A stretch of 64,000 nucleotides of DNA, taken from the NCBI GenBank assembly GCA_954871525.1, contig OX940863.1:41154501-41218500 (forward strand). The letters are read 5' to 3'. Positions 35,935-46,795 of this stretch are shown piece after piece. The stretch is from Parietaria judaica (Eukaryota > Streptophyta > Magnoliopsida > Rosales > Urticaceae). The stretch's first letter is position 1, and each line of letters starts with the position of its first letter. The position numbers and the translations under genes are program-made. The notes under the pieces were generated by a model that saw only the letters and a program-made list of their open reading frames with translations, made no database searches and was not told the DNA's origin.

Positions 35935-36830
35935 ACATATGTGGCAAGGGCACGGTTATGTTCCATTGCCTTACCGAGGATCACCGCGTTCTCTCCGACG
36001 TGTACTATATTCTAAGCCTACGAAGCAAAATCATCTCGTTCGAGCAACTTGACGAGAATGGCTGTAAGATCGACATTGAAGGAGGGGTACTTTGCATCTT
36101 CGATTGTACACGCAAAATACTCGCTCGAGTGTCTCGCAAGAGGAACTGGCTCTACACGCTGTATTTGAGCCTTGCATCGCCCTTGAGTTTATTGGCGCAA
36201 AAAGATGGAATTGCTTGGTTTTGGCACGCTCACTTTGGCCATCTCCATTTTCGTGCTCTCGGAAACCTCTCACTCAAGGCGATAGCACGAGGAATTCCCT
36301 ACATCGAGCACGTTGAGGAGTTTTGAGACAGTTGTGCGCTCGTTGAGAAGCAGCATAGGACGCTGTTTCGGCAAGTGATAACCTTTCAAGCACGACGCCC
36401 ACTAGAGCTAGTTCACAGCGATCTTTGTGGCCCGATCACACCGGCGACCGCGGGAGCAAAAAGGTATTTCTTGCTCATATTCGATGATTTTAGTCGATAT
36501 ATGTGGCTCGAAGTGCTTAGGACGAAGGACGAAGCATTCCGTTACTTCAAAAAATTCAAGGCAACAGCTGAGGCAGAGCGCGAGTGCAAATTGCTCGCCT
36601 TCCGAAGTGACCGCGGTGGCGAGCTCAACTCCGACACGTTTGTGCAGTTTTGCGAAGAAAATAGGATCAAGCACAACACCACGGCACCTTACTCACCTAA
36701 AAAAAAACGGTATAGTGGAGAGGCGCAATCAAATGGTGGTCGAGATGGCACGCTGCCTCTTGAAATCGATGGCGGTTCCCGGGCTATTTTAGGGAGAAGC
36801 GGTGAAGACAGCGGTGTACATCCTTAATCG
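35935..36830 (+). pseudogene. Integrase of Copia element D, zinc-binding and core domains
   Basis: The GAG-pre-integrase block (WFWHAHFGHLHFRAL...) is interrupted by a TGA at 36324-36326 before DSCALVEKQHR. The core follows: ELVHSDLCGPI, FLLIFDDFSRYMW and LAFRSDRGGELNS. A longer A run near 36700 shifts the frame within the NGIVERRNQMVVEMAR block, which carries the catalytic Glu. The order of domains, integrase before RT, is that of Copia. Confidence 0.9.
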
Positions 36831-37308
36831 TGCACCGACAAGAAGCATGGATGGAATGACGCCTTACGAGGTGTGGCACAAGAAGAAACCGAGCGTGAAA
36901 CACCTGAGGAATTTTAGATGCATAGCACACGTGAAGAACCTCGGGCCGGGCATTCACAAGCTCGCTGATCGGTCGAAGTCGGGAGTGTTCATCGGCTACG
37001 AGGAGGGTGCAAAGGCTTATCAGGTTTACGATCCGGTGGGGCAGCGGTTGTACGTGACCAGAGACGTCATCTTTGTGGAGCACCGCGCCTGGAATTGGGA
37101 GACATGGGGCGGTAAAGGGATAGCGACACCACCAATCACGTTCACGGTGGTCTATACCTTTGAGACTAGTGCAGCGACAAGCTTTACACCACGAGCAGCG
37201 ACACTGGAGCCTGCCACGCAGAAATCCGAGCCACAATGGGCCACACTGCCCACACACAATGACAGTCGCGACACCGACTCGGGGCCTCGGCGCTACAGGC
37301 ACGTCTAA
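36802..37308 (+). pseudogene. Integrase C-terminus and linker of Copia element D
   Basis: In a further frame: AVYILNRAPTRSMDGMTPYE, VWHKKKPSVKHLRNF, SKSGVFIGYEEGAKAY and YDPVGQRLYVTRDVIF. A low-complexity, Thr/Ser/Pro-rich linker follows and ends at a TAA (37306-37308) before RT. Confidence 0.88.
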
Positions 37309-37365
37309 GATATCTACGCCGGTACCAATGGAATTGCTAATTTTGAAGAGAGTGGCCTTTTTTTC

Positions 37366-38081
37366 TTGGCTGCCGAGGAATCGGCGATCGTTAGCGACAC
37401 GCTTGCCGACACGTCTTGGAGGAACGCTATAGAGGAAGAGATGAAGTCTATCGTCGATAACAAAATGTGGGAATTTGCTTCACTTCCGGCCGGTCATCGC
37501 GCCATCGGATTGAAGTGGGTGTTCAAGGTTAAAACAGACCCCGGCGGCAACATCGGGAAGCACAAAGCAAGACTCGTCACCAAAGGATTCGTGCAGCGTC
37601 AGGGGTGGATTTCGAGGAAGTATTTGCTCCCGTGGCGAGGATGGAGACGGTGAGTCTTTTACTTGCACTCGCGGCACATAAAAACTGGCAAGTACACCAC
37701 ATGGATGTGAAGTTTGCATTTTTGAACGGTGATCTCACAAAGGAGGTTTACGTCCAGCAACCACCGGGTTTCATCGACGACACCAATGAATGCAAAGTTT
37801 TTAGGTTGTGCAAGGCATTATACGAGCTTCCACAAGTGCCGCGCGTGTGGAACTTGAAGTTGGCCGCCTCTCTAAACTCACTCGGTTTCACAAGAAACCC
37901 GCTCGAGCACGCCGTTTATCGAAAAGGTAATGCTCACTCTTTCTTGCTTGTGGGAATTTATGTGGATGATTTAATTATTACGGACACAAGTGTTCAAGAC
38001 ATAGCCGAGTTCAAGTCACAATTGCAAAAAATGTTCATGATGATTGACCTCGATCTCCTTAGCTATTATTTAGGGATATAG
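37366..38081 (+). pseudogene. Reverse transcriptase of Copia element D
   Basis: SWRNAIEEEMKSIVDNKMWE and IGLKWVFKVKTDPGGNIGKH precede a frameshift near 37600. DFEEVFAPVARMETVSLLLA, HHMDVKFAFLNGDLTKEVY and PPGFIDD follow. The catalytic block is GIYVDDLIITD near 37956-37988. The frame stops at the TAG 38079-38081, before normal downstream sequence (VCQKDSEITVCQ). Confidence 0.92.
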
Positions 38082-38110
38082 GTGTGTCAAAAAGACAGTG
38101 AAATCACTGT

Positions 38111-38911
38111 GTGTCAAGGAGCATATGCGGCAAAGATTTTGGAGCACGCCGGCATGGGTGGCTGCAACCCGTGTCACACACCAATGGAGAATCTACTTTC
38201 CCTCAGCAAGCAGACGGCAGCGCTGCTATTGACGCAACAAAGTACCGGAGCGTGATCGGTAGCCTCCGTTACATAGTCAACACACGTCCCAATATAGCTC
38301 ACGCGGTGGGCATCAAAAGCCGATACATGGAGGTGCCAAGCTCACAACATTGGGCTGCTGTCAAAAAAATACTGAGATACATACAAGTTACATTTAACTA
38401 TGGATGTTGCTACAAGTCTAGAGGAGGAGAAGCTGTTTTGGTGGGCTACAGTGATAGGGACCTCGTCGGCGATGTCCACGACCGTAAGTGCACTTCCAGG
38501 ATAGCTTTCTTTGTCGGGAACAACATTGTAACATGGAACTCGCAGAAGCAGAAGACCGTCGCTTTGTCATCCTGCGAGGCGGAGTACGTCGCAGCGGCGA
38601 CCGCGGCATGTCAAGGAGTTTGGCTCAGTCGCCTGATCGGCGAGCTACTCACACGCAAAGAACAAAAGTTCAAGTTGCTGGTGAATAACAAGTCAGCTAT
38701 TGCCCTTTGCAAGAACCCACTACATCACGAGAGAAGCAAACACATCGACACCAAATTTCACTATATCCGGTAGTGCATTGAGGCCCGCAAAATAGAAGTC
38801 GACCACATCGGCACTCATGGTCAGCTACCTGACATTTAGACGAAGGCATTAGCGCGGAACAAGTTCATCGAGATGCGTCAAAAGTTCGGTGTTACGTGCT
38901 TAAATGGGTGA
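38111..38911 (+). pseudogene. RNase H end of Copia element D
   Basis: DATKYRSVIGSLRYIVNTRP, VKKILRYIQ, VGYSDRDLVGD, ALSSCEAEYVAAATAACQ, VNNKSAIALCKNPLHHERSK and HIDTKFHYIR carry the RNase H active-site residues. The frame has a TAG after HYIR (38771-38773), another in the LPDI*TKAL block, and a final TGA after LNG near 38911. Confidence 0.9.
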
Positions 38912-38913
38912 TT

Positions 38914-39302
38914 TGTTATGTTTCATTTAATCAGGTACACTTTGCATGGCTTTTTGCATCGTTTTATTTTATTTTTAACTATTTCATTTAAATAAAATAT
39001 GACATCTGTAAATTTAAATAAAATATGACATTTGTAATCCTAGTCTCTAGGAGGAAACAACTTTGTTTTCTGACTTAGTGATCTAACGGTCATGCTGTGA
39101 TAGTGGGCTAGAAAATAGGCACGTTATTTTTTTTGCTCTGTTTTTTTGTATTTCAATTTCTATTAATGAAAATCAGAAAAAGTTGTATGTTGAACGCAGC
39201 ACCAAAAATTACTTCGTGTCTCTCTCAAAAGAAAATATCGTGTGAGTGAGTTCGTGCGTTTGTTTGAGTGTGGAACGTCATTTTTCAGATCCTGTACCAA
39301 CA
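38914..39302 (+). mobile_element. 3' LTR of Copia element D
   Basis: 389 bp, TGTTATGTTTC to CCTGTACCAACA, after a short polypurine stretch (AAATGGGTGA). It is 25 bp longer than the 5' LTR because AAATAAAATATGACATCTGTAA is duplicated with one change at 38989-39035. The TSD GCAAC follows at 39303-39307. Confidence 0.95.
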
Positions 39303-39307
39303 GCAAC

Positions 39308-39417
39308 ATCACGACGAAACCACGAACAAGACAAAGCCCACCGCATGAGACCTCGTGCACCCTGCCGTCGATCATCCGCTGAAGCGTCGACCACGCCGAA
39401 GTGGTTCTCTTGCCACA
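39308..39417. repeat. GC-rich target repeat, continuation after D
   Basis: This continues the array at 11314-11742. CCGTCGATCATC and ACGCCGAA blocks recur here with substitutions. The segment ends at the next solo LTR. Confidence 0.6.
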
Positions 39418-39422
39418 TCCAA

Positions 39423-41476
39423 CGTAAAACCCCTAATAGAATAATATATATGTATATATTAATATATATATATAAAGAGAAGAAAGAGTCAGTAAAAAGG
39501 GATCGATACCTTTTCCCCCCTCTTTTTTTCTTCCCGACCTCCTCTCTCTCTCCTCTCTATATCCCTCACCAAGATTCAAAGCTTCAGAACTCGGTCACCG
39601 GAGCTCCGATCGACAAGATCTTGGTACCGTTGGAAAGCTCTTGAGAAGGCAAACATATTGCTAGGCGGAATTCGACCGGAGGTGGTGGCGTTTGACCGGA
39701 GTGTTCGCCGGAATGTGCGGGTTTAAAACTCTAGATCTTTTTAATTTCGGATTGATTTTTTAGAAATCTAACATCGGAATCATGTTCAAGAAGCCTATTA
39801 GAGTCTGTTGGTGGTGCCACCTCGCCGTCGCCACCGTCGATCGTCGCCGTCGGCCGCCGTCGTTGTCATTTTCCAATCCCGAAATTAATTGAGGGGTTTT
39901 GAAGTCTTCGTTGAGGAGATCGAAAGCCCTCGATTAGAATTTTCATCGGGCTCTCAGTAATCTCGAATTTCCTTGCCCTAGTTTTTGGTTTTAAGATGAT
40001 CAAGTTAAGTGTGTTCTGGGCCTTGATTGATGAAATTTACTTCGCCATTGCATTTAGAACAATTGACTTAACCTAGGAGAAGTATTAAATCGTTGAATTG
40101 ATGCCTGTTTTGCTGCCTCGTTTTGCGTGCCCAACAGGAATTTGGCCGGGGTTAAATTTCAGGGTATCGGGTTTTCAATTGACAATTTGAATTCCAATCT
40201 TAGTAATATTTGACTTATTGATGGTATCGGTGTTATAGTTGGCGCGGATAGTCATCCTGTGGTCGCCTCGAAGACCGTGCTGCGTGAACCACCCGTTTTG
40301 AATAGTTCAACGGATCCCGAAGTCTCTTATCATCGATCTCAGGGCCAGGACGAACCCACATCTTTGCCTAGTTAGTCGATCGATCAAAGTTTCCCTGATT
40401 TGACGTAGGGGTTATTACCTTTTCTCGCTAATTAAAATGAACGTACAAACCAACGCTTAAATGAAGATTGAACCGGATAGGTTAAAATTGGAATTAATGA
40501 AATGATTTGTTAAATAATAAAATTAATATTATGATCGTCGTCGCTTGATACCAAGGTTGGATACCAGGTATGGTTGCATCGGTTTGATGCTTGATATTAT
40601 ATTTTATGTTTATGGTTATGTCGGGATAACGTCTTATGATATGGTACCTGCTTTGGGCGGATGATGAGTGTGTTGGTATTAGTATCCGCTTCGGGCGGAT
40701 ACTTGATTAGAGCTGCTGACGAGCAGCTGGCTACTGCGCAGTGGCCGTGTTTGGTGGTGATTAGGATCCCGAGTCGAGAGCGAGTTACGGTTAGGACTTC
40801 TAGTCCACCTGTGTTCGTGCTTAAGACTCGATGGGATATAGTGGAGTAAAGACGCGAGATGACTAGGCATGGACCACCGAAATGATTTGACTTTTGTGGG
40901 GTATATTTATTTATTTATATTATTGTTGATAAAATGATTTAAAATGATGATTAAATGATTTATGATGACATTTAGTTTATTGAATTGAAATTTGACTAAT
41001 AATGGTTCGGTAAAGAGAATTGGTAATAGACTCCCTACTGTGGCATGTTGTGCTCACCCCTTCCATATACATTTTTTTCTTTCCAGTTACAGGTAGTGCT
41101 TAGTGTCAGACTCCGGACGAGGAGCAGTTGATTTGGGGAGGTCCACGTGTTGATTTTGGCTACCTGTACCTTTAGTGATCGTCGAGGTGAATTCTGTGTT
41201 TTGTGTCAATTTCTTATTAAGGATATGTAATTGGATTAAATGAGGGTTGTTTGTGATGGTGGTACTTTGTATTTTTCGTTTTATGGTGTTGTATAAACTG
41301 TGGTCGTTGATGTTGTATTTTCGTTTTAAGTCCCATGGAAAAAAGTTATGTGTTTGTTGACGTGGACGTTGAATATTCAACGGTATCGTTTGAATGATGA
41401 TGTGTCATTGACCGGTCAAAGTTTGAAAAGTTGTTGATTTTGTCTTATTCTACTAACCTCCATATAGGGCGTTATA
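39423..41476 (+). mobile_element. Solo LTR of the A family
   Basis: 2054 bp from CGTAAAACCCC (terminal T changed to C) to AGGGCGTTATA, related over its full length to the A LTRs but more diverged. TCCAA flanks it at 39418-39422 and 41477-41481. A pyrimidine-rich CTCTCTC stretch and the two-unit 37-bp repeat with its AGCTGCT hairpin are kept. No internal region remains. Confidence 0.94.
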
Positions 41477-41481
41477 TCCAA

Positions 41482-41660
41482 CACCGGAAGTGCAGCCCCG
41501 ACTCGGATGCCGGCGGCTTCGCTTGGAACACGTGTCAACACTCAAAGTCAATAAATCCACGAGCGAGCTGCGACGGCGCTCAGACGAAACTCCTCACACC
41601 TCACCGCGTCCCCGCTGCTACTCCGGTCACAACCTCTCCCATCGGCGTCAAACCAACGAA
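41482..41660. repeat. GC-rich target sequence, right part
   Basis: A continuation of the GC-rich array beyond the solo LTR. It contains no clear coding frame and grades into AT-rich DNA with a TA microsatellite (about 41770-41803). Confidence 0.5.
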
Positions 41661-41771
41661 TGAAAGGATATTATATAAATATATATTATATACGATTCTT
41701 ATTGTGGTTCAAATGAAAGAATATTTTATATATATTTGGGGAATCAGCAAAAAAAAAAATATATATGTATA

Positions 41772-41802
<31 letters not shown>

Positions 41803-41811
41803 CCAGAAGGC

Positions 41812-42450
41812 CACTTTGTCCGCGGTCGAAGCCCGAAATCTGAAAGACGATGTAGGAAGCTTATCGGGGAAAAAAGGACGGTCAAAGTCCAAAACCCGAA
41901 GACGATGCCAGAGGCTCATTTGGAAAAATCGACGGCCAAGGCCTAAAACCAAAAAATGACGTCGGAGGCTCATTAGAGAAAATTGACGGCCAAAGTCCGA
42001 AGCTCGAAGACGACGCCAGAGGCTCATCAGGGAGAGATGATAGTAAAAGTCTGAAGGATGGAAACCACACTGAAGGCCCGCTTTGAGTACAACGACGATC
42101 AAAGTCTGAAGCTCCAAAACGACGCCATAGGGTCATCGGGGAAAAAATACCAATCAAAGTCTGGAGCCCAATTAAAATGCCAAAGCCATGCGCTTATCAT
42201 GGTAAGACAACGACCAAAGTCAAAAGTTTGAAGATAACAATGTAGGCCCAACCCGAGTACCACGACGGTCAAAGTACGAAACTCAAAGACAACAATCAAA
42301 GTCAGGAGACTCGGTCCGAGTGAGCAACGATCAAAGTCCAAAGCCCGAAGACAGCACCAAAGGCTCATTCAGGTAAGACAATGACCAAAGTTCAAATACC
42401 AAAAATAATGTTGAAGGCTCGATCAAGATAACCAATGGTCGAAGTTCAAT
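41812..42450. repeat. Degenerate ~70-bp tandem array
   Basis: About eight to nine units share ACGACCAAAGTCC, GAAGCCCGAAGACGACGCC and AGAGGCTCATCGGG-like blocks at intervals of roughly 60-75 bases. Substitutions and small indels make the period irregular. Several frames stay partly open, but nothing resembles a protein family. Confidence 0.75.
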
Positions 42451-42559
42451 AACCCATCTTGGTCACCTCAACGACCTCAAACGTTTGTCTTGGTTTCACC
42501 AAATAATTTAACAACCCGTCTCACTCGCCTCAATAAAACCAAGTTTATCTTGCTCGCCG

Positions 42560-42900
42560 CAACGACGCTGAGCTTATCTTGCTCGCCTCAACGACGTCGA
42601 GTTTAATCTCGGTCGGCTTAACAACATCAAATTTCATCTCCGCGACGTCAAGTTTCATCTCTGTCGCTCCAAAGACATCGAGTTTAACCTCGGTCGGCAG
42701 AAAAACATCAAATTTCATCTCCGCGATGTCAAGTTTCATATCCGTCGCGCCAAACACATCAAGTTTAACCTCGGTCGGCACAACAACATCAAATTTTATC
42801 TCCGCGACTTCAAGTTTCATCTCCGTCGTATCAAAGATATTGAGTTTAACCTCGGTCGGCCTAACAACATCAAATTTCATCTCCACGACGTCAAGAGTTT
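42560..42900. repeat. 81-bp tandem array, open on both strands
   Basis: GAGTTTAACCTCGGTCGGC starts at 42599, 42680, 42761 and 42842, an exact 81-bp period with partial units outside. Since 81 is a multiple of three, both the + frame (42579-42902) and the minus frame (42545-42886) stay open. The minus product would repeat a 27-residue unit of the type FDVVxPTEVKLDVFGATEMK. Confidence 0.88.
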
Positions 42901-43830
42901 AAATTGACTCAAAGCCCACAAAAATGACCCGAGCCCACCATGAAAAAGTCAACGAGATTCGGCTCCGGAAAAAGTCAGCAAAAATTATACTTTCGCTCAA
43001 CTAAAAAAATGTGCCAAAAAATGCACTTACGTGAATTATCAAGAATCACCGCGTTCACCGCGTCACCATGTCACCGCGTCACAACGTTCACTGTCATCAC
43101 GTCACCGTGCAAACAATATCTTAATTGCTCGGGGGTCCAATACAGTAATTATTAATTATTCAGAAGTCCTTGGACCCTCATATAAATAGGAGCTTCATTT
43201 CATTCAAAAGGTAACTCCGGGAAAACCTGAACAACTCCTGATAACTCGGAATAACTCCGGGGAACAACTCTGGACAACTTCGGCTATAAATATCCGACTA
43301 ACGTCGGAAGGAAAGAGCAACTTAAAGAGAAGGTGCTGAAGGAATCCTTGACTCCCCAGAGATAGAAGCAACGAAGTTACCTAAAGAGAATGTGCCGGAA
43401 GAATCCTCGACTCTCCAGAGATAGAGGAAGAGAAGCCACGTAGAGCCGACTCCTCAGAGATAGAGGCGGAGAAGCAACCTAAAGAGAAAGCTCCAGAGGA
43501 ATCTGCCTCAGAGATAGAGACAGAGAAGCCACCTAGAGAGAAGCCAATACCCACTTTGAACTACGTGATGACATGATCCCGATAAAATGGGTATGTAGGC
43601 AGCCTCGCTATAAGAAACTGAGGTGCGGCATCATATATTATCACCCCCCGAATCTCTAGAGATCATGGTCCCAGCGTCAATATGCCCTATGGAAGGTCCG
43701 ATCCGCCAGACACCAAAGACCAAGCCCGAAGCCCACGACAAGTCAACAAATAGTGATGGGCCCGGTCCATTATCAAGACATAGGCCGGAATAGCATTTGA
43801 TCCATTTTTCGGCATCAACAATGATATTTA
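42901..43830 (+). mobile_element. Probable LTR or leader remnant of an unassigned retroelement
   Basis: There is a promoter-like GGCTATAAATATCC at about 43276-43292. After it come purine-rich near-repeats (CCTAAAGAGAA, CAGAGATAGAG, GAGAAGCCACC) and a conserved-looking block near 43570-43620 (GGGTATGTAGGCAGCCTCG) of the kind seen in plant LTR R-U5 regions. I could not define ends or a TSD. Confidence 0.4.
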
Positions 43831-44447
43831 TTCTTTTTTTGGCCGCAGTATAAGAAGTTAAGAAAAGAAAACCGCAGCGTGTATACAAATCAGAGAATGA
43901 AACTTAGCAAAAATTTTAAAAAAGCGAGCGGGAACGCTTTAAAACGTAGATTTAAAAAAAAAATTGATTCTTTATTGACATCTTACTAATTAAACAGCGG
44001 TTAGTTTAGGTTAGTTTAGTAACCCCGGCGTATAGTACATAAACTACGTATTCAGGACATTGTCTAAAACCGCCAAAAAATTAAAGGAAGCCAAGGCTGT
44101 CATGGAGAACCGATGCGGCCATTATATGTAGAGCGCTACGGCTTTGCTTTAAGTAATTTAATTATTGAACTTCGGGTGTGTACCACGGCGTTTTATTATT
44201 ATTCCGAGGTATATATCCAATATCCAAGACGTGTCTTATGCCCAAATCGTATTCGCCGCGGCTTGCTTTTAGTAATGTATGTTAGAGATTCCCGTACCGA
44301 GGCGTTTATTAGACTAAAGCCGCGGTTCTAATGTCCTCCTCTTTAATCCTTCTCTTTCACTTTATACAGCCACCGTAAGAATCGTACTAACCGCTGTTTT
44401 GCACGGAGTTGCCGCCGTTATTCCGCCGTCACATTCGCCGTCTATAG
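43831..44447. mobile_element. CCGCGG-motif region, first cluster
   Basis: AT-rich DNA with CCGCGG-type palindromes (near 44262 and 44317) and degenerate forms (CCGCAG, GGCGTA, CCACGG). The segment 43868-44340 is repeated in direct orientation at about 51950-52440. The tail (about 44330-44447) looks like a short first exon, followed by a GTGAG donor-like site near 44449. Confidence 0.55.
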
Positions 44448-44547
44448 GTGTGAGTTAGGTTATAGGATTTATGAAAATGGTTTAGATTTTTGTAATTTTG
44501 AATGAAAATTTTGTTTGGATTTTTATTCATAGTTAGTCGTTGTTATG

Positions 44548-44610
<63 letters not shown>
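44548..44610. repeat. ATT microsatellite
   Basis: About twenty uninterrupted ATT units lie in what looks like the intron before the ORF at 44737. Confidence 0.95.
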
Positions 44611-44736
44611 GCAATTTTGGTATTCAATATTTTAACAATTTTTTACGTTTCAAATTGTGTATGCCATATGTTCGATAAATTTTATTTTCGGATTTATTAA
44701 TTGGTTCTTATTAATTCTGTTAATTTGTAGATATCA

Positions 44737-45064
44737 ATGACTTTTAGAAAGCGTTAGGGATCCGAACCAAATAATGACCCTACTTACGATAAAAATATAT
44801 TCACGAGTATTTGGGCGAGTGAACAGTTTGAGCAACTCAAGGAAAGAGTATGCGACGAACGAGGTTTTGTGTTCCTGCCAAATCCTAGAGTTTGCGTTGA
44901 GGCTGAGCATATCAAGAATATAATGGAGTCTCACGGGTGGAAGACGTTCGCTTCACATCCGAAAGAAAAACGGGAACTTGAACATGATTAAGGAGTTCTA
45001 TTCTAACTTGCCTAACACCATTGCGGTAGGGTTTGTGATGGTGCGAAAGAATAAGGTGATGCTC
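44737..45064 (+). pseudogene. Transposon-associated ORF remnant, N-terminal type
   Basis: The ATG at 44737 lies just after a splice-acceptor-like TTAATTTGTAG. The frame has a TAG at codon 7. IWASEQFEQLKERVCDERGF, PNPRVCVEAEHIKNIMESHG and WKTFASHPKE follow, and after a frameshift near 44985, MIKEFYSNLPNTIAVGFVMV. This pattern (a long-helix start, then a W...F..HP and an EFY.N module) resembles the plant proteins annotated as putative plant transposon proteins; the assignment is by memory of the pattern only. The rest of the gene is missing. Confidence 0.55.
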
Positions 45065-45931
45065 TCTCATATTTTCAAAACAACATTAAGGCTCGTTTTT
45101 TCAAAACAATATTTCATATCTACTTCTTTCATATATGTGCCCGTGGTTGGAGATTTTTTTTTGCCCGTGGTTAGGGCATCAAACAGTGATTTTTGTATTT
45201 TGAAAACATGATTTATAATTATTTTGTGTTAAATTTATATATATGTCTTAAATAAACCGCGACTGTATCTACAACGGCGCGGCTTTGTTCATCCAGTATT
45301 AGGGACTTATGATCACTGCTGCGGCCGATGGTAAATACGCCGCGAAACAAAGGGTAAAATAGTAACTTGGTTATACATAGTTGTCGCGGTATAATTACTA
45401 CGCCAAAACACACACACGCTAGCAAAGGTATTAAGAAAATACACCTCAACATATTCAAAGCGATCAAGTCTTGCTCTTGGGTTTCTTTCAGAACTTTGTT
45501 TATGCCACGGTTAATTTAAAAATGTGTCTAGGTGATATAAGCAATCCAACAGTTTTCTTCACAACGTCCCGCGGCTTCTACAACTTAGATACACGCACTT
45601 AGACGTGTATTTAATAATTAATACCTGTTGTTGTTATGTTAAACTTGTTTGTTTATTTTACAATTTTTTGAAACCGAACCCTAAAAATGATTTTCAACCG
45701 TACCTCTTTGTTTTACGATCGAAATCGGTGATAATCGCAAAGTCTCAGACTCGAAACAACAAGCAAAAATTACAAAATTCGGATATATTACCGGAAAAAA
45801 AAAAGCCTTGTTCATTAAAAAGAACCCACATATCAGTAGTGCAATTACATATATGCATAGGAAGAAATGTGCATTAAACATGAAAAATAATGTTACGTAA
45901 CTAGCTAAGAGAATGAAATGTAAATAAAACA
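45065..45931. mobile_element. CCGCGG-motif region, second cluster
   Basis: No gene seen. Several CCGCGG-related motifs occur (about 45256, 45347, 45565). The end (about 45660-45900) shares TTTTCAACCG and ATTAAAAAGAACC-type blocks with sequence flanking the second F-box copy. Confidence 0.5.
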
Positions 45932-46795
45932 TCAAAACAAAGAAGCGATGCTCTCGACGTACTCATCGGGACGATGAACGCATATCCCGTGTTGCTCCAC
46001 CCATTCATTCTGTCACCTGTTGACAATCACCGGATCCTCTACTAACTCCGTCTGCGCCTCGTCCAGGCAAAGCACCTCTTCCCTAAAGTCAACGGAAATA
46101 AATTTTTTAACCTTAGGCCGAAATTAAATCAGAAAGGAGCAATGAAGAACCCCGTCAACCATGCCCTTGTCCGGTAACCATTTTTCTGACAGTGACATTG
46201 GAAGCATTAAAGGCGCCGGAACATTTTGCCAGGCGAGCACGCCTTTCTCGAACACTTGGATGCATATGAACAGATGACCCGGCTTGCCTAGGCATAAGTA
46301 AACGACCTTGTATTTGTTGGTCGTGACATCGAGTCAAAAAACTAACGCCGCGTGGAGTTGCTAAAACTCAGGTGAATATGGTAGTGGAATCGGGATATGT
46401 ATAGCCTACCGAGTCACCGGAGTCCAAACCACGAGTCGCGTCACCTTGTCCCACCCGAGTCTCAGGCAGACCAAGCCGTTGGAGGAGCCCACGATTCGCA
46501 ATACTCGGTTGTCGAGGTTGAGATAATCCACATCATATCAGCACACCCTTTCGCCGTTGATCATCAGCATCAGTACAAACTTTTACAACCCCCGTTCACC
46601 GAGGACAATCAAGAATGGCCCATTTTTGGCCTGATGACAAATTCGGTGAGCTTCCATAAACGACTCATCGCCAGAGATGCGAGCCCGCTAGTTTTTGGAG
46701 ACGCTCTTGAAACACATCATAGGTTTCGTCGGGAGTTCAGTTAGGATTTTCTGAAAAACGAGGTCTTCGGGAAGATCCTCCGAAGTGTTTTCCAT
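45932..46795 (-). pseudogene. F-box protein pseudogene 1
   Basis: From the ATG at 46795 a single 288-codon frame reaches a TGA at 45934-45932 without any frameshift, but it contains eight internal stops. The N-terminus is an F-box: DLPEDLVFQKILTELP, TKPMMCFKSVSKN, then a stop where W is expected. The rest follows the plant F-box-associated pattern: GSSNGLVCLRLGWD, WTPVTR, FISVDFREEVLCLDEAQTEL and a C-terminal HRPDEYVESIASLF. In intact relatives the F-box binds SKP1 in SCF ubiquitin ligases and the C-terminal domain binds substrate. The copy lies in CCGCGG-rich DNA with a related copy 1.8 kb away. Confidence 0.88.
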
